Shown here one piece after another: positions 42,425 to 44,363 of a DNA stretch of 44,363 nt. This DNA comes from Rubrivivax benzoatilyticus JA2 = ATCC BAA-35. Its GTDB lineage: Bacteria; Pseudomonadota; Gammaproteobacteria; Burkholderiales; Burkholderiaceae_C. Numbering within the stretch: the stretch's first letter is position 1; every line of letters begins with the position of its first letter. The stretch spans positions 1 through 44,363 of the forward strand of contig NZ_AEWG01000042.1 of assembly GCF_000190375.1 (NCBI RefSeq), given 5' to 3'. A program made the position numbers and the translations under genes. A model generated the notes under the pieces. It had not been told where the DNA came from. It did no database searches and saw nothing but the letters and a program-made list of their open reading frames with translations.

Positions 42425-44363
42425 CTAGTAGGCGAGCCGGGCGAGCGCGCTGCGCCGCGAGGCCTCGAGCGCCTCGCCCAGCGTGCGGATGCCCGCGACC
42501 TGCAGCAGCGGGATCATCTTCAGGAAGACCTCGGCGGTGACGATCGCGTCGCCGAGCGCCGTGTGCCGGCCGAGCACCGGCACGCCCAGGCGTTCGGCGA
42601 TGGCCTCCAGCGAGTGCCGCTCCTGGTTCGGGTGCAGCACCTGCGACAGCAGCAGCGTGTCGAGCACCGGCATGTCGAAACGCACGCCGGCGGCACGCTC
42701 CTTCAGCTCGAGGAAACGCAGGTCGAAGGCGGCGTTGTGGGCGACGAGCACGGTGTCGTGGGCGAAGGCGTGCAGCGCCGGCAGCACCTCGCGGATCGTC
42801 GGCTGGCCGGCGACCATCGCCGGCGTGATGCCGTGGATCGCGACGGTGCGTTCGGGGATCGCGCGCTGCGGGTCGACGAGCTGCTCGAAGCTCTCGTGGC
42901 GGCGCAGCTTGCCGGCGACGATGCGTGTCGCGCCGATCTGGATGATCTCGTCGCCGGCCGAGGGCTCCAGCCCGGTGGTCTCGGTGTCGAACACCGTGTA
43001 GGCGAGTTCGGCCAGCGTGCGGTCGGCCAGTTCCAGCGCCATCTCGCGGGTCTGGAACAGGTCGAAGTCGTAGAACTCCGGCCGGCTCTCGCGGCGCGCC
43101 AGCAGCCCGCTGTCCAGCGGCTCGGCGGCGTCGGCCAGCGGCAGCAGGAAACGGAAGAACGCCTCGGCACGCACCCGCTCGCGCTCGAACCAGAACGTGC
43201 CGCCGTGGCGCTGCACGACGTCGCGCACGGTCAGCGCGCTGGCTTCGCCGCCGACACGCATCGCCTCGGTCTCCCAGGCGACCGCGGTCTCGGTGCTGAC
43301 GCCGGGGCCGATCCAGGCCAGGTCGAGCTGGGCGCGCGTGCCGGCACGCTGCAGCCGGATCTGCACGACCTTGACGCCGTATTCCTCGACGACGCGCCCG
43401 GCGAGGAAGACCAGCGCCTGGATCAGCGAGAAGCTGTCGAGCTTGAGCCACAGCGACGGGTCGACCTCGGTGCCGGCGGTGCGGCAGCGGTGCTCGGCCT
43501 CGATGCGGCGCAGCGCCGCGGTGACGAAGTCGGCGCCCTGCATGTCCTCCAGCGGCCAGCGCGTGCGCATCGTCTCGGTCGTGTAGTGCGCCAGCTCGCC
43601 GATGCGGTGGCCCAGCGCACGCACCTCGTCGCGGATCACGCCCTGCAGCCGCGCCGCGGTGGCCGCGTCCAGCGCCGGATCGTCGATCAGCTCGACGGCC
43701 GCCTGCAGGTTGGCCAGCGACGCGCGCCCGGCCTCGGTGTGCTCGTGCAGCCGGCGGTCGCGTTCGGACTCCTCGGCGAAGTCGCGCGTGATGTTGTCCA
43801 GCATCAGCACGAAGCCGGCGAGCGGGCCGCCGTCGTGCTCGCGCACCGGCGCCAGCTGCACACGCAGCAGCTGGCCGCCGCGTGTCGCGGTGACGAACTG
43901 CGCCGACGGGTGCGCGACACCGCGCTGCAGCCGCTGCTGCACCATCTCCAGCGCATGGGCGACGAGCGCGCGGTCGAAGACGGCGTAGATCGAGCGGCCG
44001 ATGCCCAGGTACTCGGCGCCGCCGATCGCCGGCGCCGGCGACAGCGCGCGGAACTGCAGCCGCGCGCGGCCGTTGTAGAGCAGGATGCGGCCGTCGAGGT
44101 TGCAGACGACGACGCTCTGCGCCAGCTCGGACATCAGCGCCGCCAGCCGGCTCTTCTCCTGCTCGACCTGGCGGCTGGCCTCGCGCACCCGCGCCTCGAC
44201 GTCGGCGCGCCAGGCGGCGCGCTCGCGCAGCAGGCGGTTGACGGTGTCGACCAGCGCGCGGCTGCCGGCGCTGCCGCGCGGCTCCAGCTCGCGCCCCGGC
44301 GCACCGGCCAGCAGCACCTGCAGCAGCTCGGCGATGCGCCCCGGCGCGGCGCCGAAGTGGTGC
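42425..44363 (-). CDS. PAS/histidine-kinase-like protein fused to a DEDDh 3'-5' exonuclease (start beyond window)
   Basis: The frame is open to the right edge, so the N-terminus is missing (at least 645 aa are present). Reading order: a coiled-coil/HAMP-like stretch, a PAS domain (VVCNLDGRILLYNGRARLQF), a four-helix region with an HRIGELAHYT helix, a degenerate kinase ATPase-like domain (VRDVVQRHGGTFWFERE) lacking clear N and G boxes, then a DnaQ-type exonuclease. The latter has Exo I FDTETTGLEP, Exo II VAHNAAFDLRFLEL and Exo III HTALGDAIVTAEVF, so all DEDDh catalytic residues are seen. Such proteins exist in beta-proteobacteria, but their role is unclear; signal-controlled nucleic acid degradation or proofreading-like repair is inference. 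Membrane segments may lie upstream, outside the window. Confidence 0.85.
   Translation of the reverse strand, partial: HHFGAAPGRIAELLQVLLAGAPGRELEPRGSAGSRALVDTVNRLLRERAAWRADVEARVREASRQVEQEKSRLAALMSELAQSVVVCNLDGRILLYNGRARLQFRALSPAPAIGGAEYLGIGRSIYAVFDRALVAHALEMVQQRLQRGVAHPSAQFVTATRGGQLLRVQLAPVREHDGGPLAGFVLMLDNITRDFAEESERDRRLHEHTEAGRASLANLQAAVELIDDPALDAATAARLQGVIRDEVRALGHRIGELAHYTTETMRTRWPLEDMQGADFVTAALRRIEAEHRCRTAGTEVDPSLWLKLDSFSLIQALVFLAGRVVEEYGVKVVQIRLQRAGTRAQLDLAWIGPGVSTETAVAWETEAMRVGGEASALTVRDVVQRHGGTFWFERERVRAEAFFRFLLPLADAAEPLDSGLLARRESRPEFYDFDLFQTREMALELADRTLAELAYTVFDTETTGLEPSAGDEIIQIGATRIVAGKLRRHESFEQLVDPQRAIPERTVAIHGITPAMVAGQPTIREVLPALHAFAHDTVLVAHNAAFDLRFLELKERAAGVRFDMPVLDTLLLSQVLHPNQERHSLEAIAERLGVPVLGRHTALGDAIVTAEVFLKMIPLLQVAGIRTLGEALEASRRSALARLAY

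Overview
The window is very GC-rich DNA that reads as a chromosomal segment of a nitrogen-fixing betaproteobacterium of the order Burkholderiales. A Rubrivivax/Ideonella/Leptothrix-like genus fits best, judging from gene content, intergenic repeat style and protein character; this placement is inference. Coding density is high and no tRNA, rRNA, CRISPR array or insertion sequence was seen.

Region 1 (1-19721) is a nitrogen-fixation island. It opens with the C-terminal end of a hybrid sensor kinase (REC-HPt). A first sigma-54 operon follows: nifE, nifN, nifX, a NifX-associated gene, a small DUF683 gene, fdxB, nifQ and a small unknown gene. This operon builds the FeMo-cofactor scaffold (NifEN), carriers and the molybdenum donor. 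A convergent unknown gene (6179-6667) and a second operon at 6906 are fired outward from a divergent intergenic region with two good -24/-12 promoters. The second operon is not nifU-nifS. It is a duplicate of the general ISC operon (iscS, iscU, an ErpA-like gene, iscA, hscA, fdx) placed under nif-type control, without hscB or iscR. After a block of stem-loop repeats (11629-11996), a third sigma-54 operon with a perfect NifA upstream site carries nifV, nifW, fixABCX and a ferritin-like gene. It runs up to nifA, whose four-cysteine spacing is that of the oxygen-sensitive NifA class. nifHDK and nifB are not in the window.

Region 2 (19804-26768) is housekeeping: groES-groEL behind a sigma-70 promoter and CIRCE operator, a DUF1631 gene, engB, a diheme cytochrome c4 and msrPQ (periplasmic methionine sulfoxide repair).

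Region 3 (26765-44363) is mixed metabolism and stress. It holds a double-length UvrA (1916 aa, four ATPase cassettes), an orphan branched-chain-type binding protein, a 3-hydroxybutyrate oligomer hydrolase, and a tripartite-tricarboxylate (Bug) binding protein beside a malonyl-CoA synthetase. It continues with a small cysteine-rich DUF59-like protein, an MHS-family transporter with a large extra loop, a two-domain fasciclin lipoprotein, and the end of a PAS/histidine-kinase-like protein fused to a DEDDh exonuclease.

Together, the nif island supplies cofactor assembly (NifENXQVW), electrons (FixABCX, FdxB), dedicated Fe-S supply (the ISC copy) and its own regulator. The strongest unusual signals are the NifA/sigma-54-type ISC operon, the unknown gene sharing its divergent control region, and the tandem UvrA.
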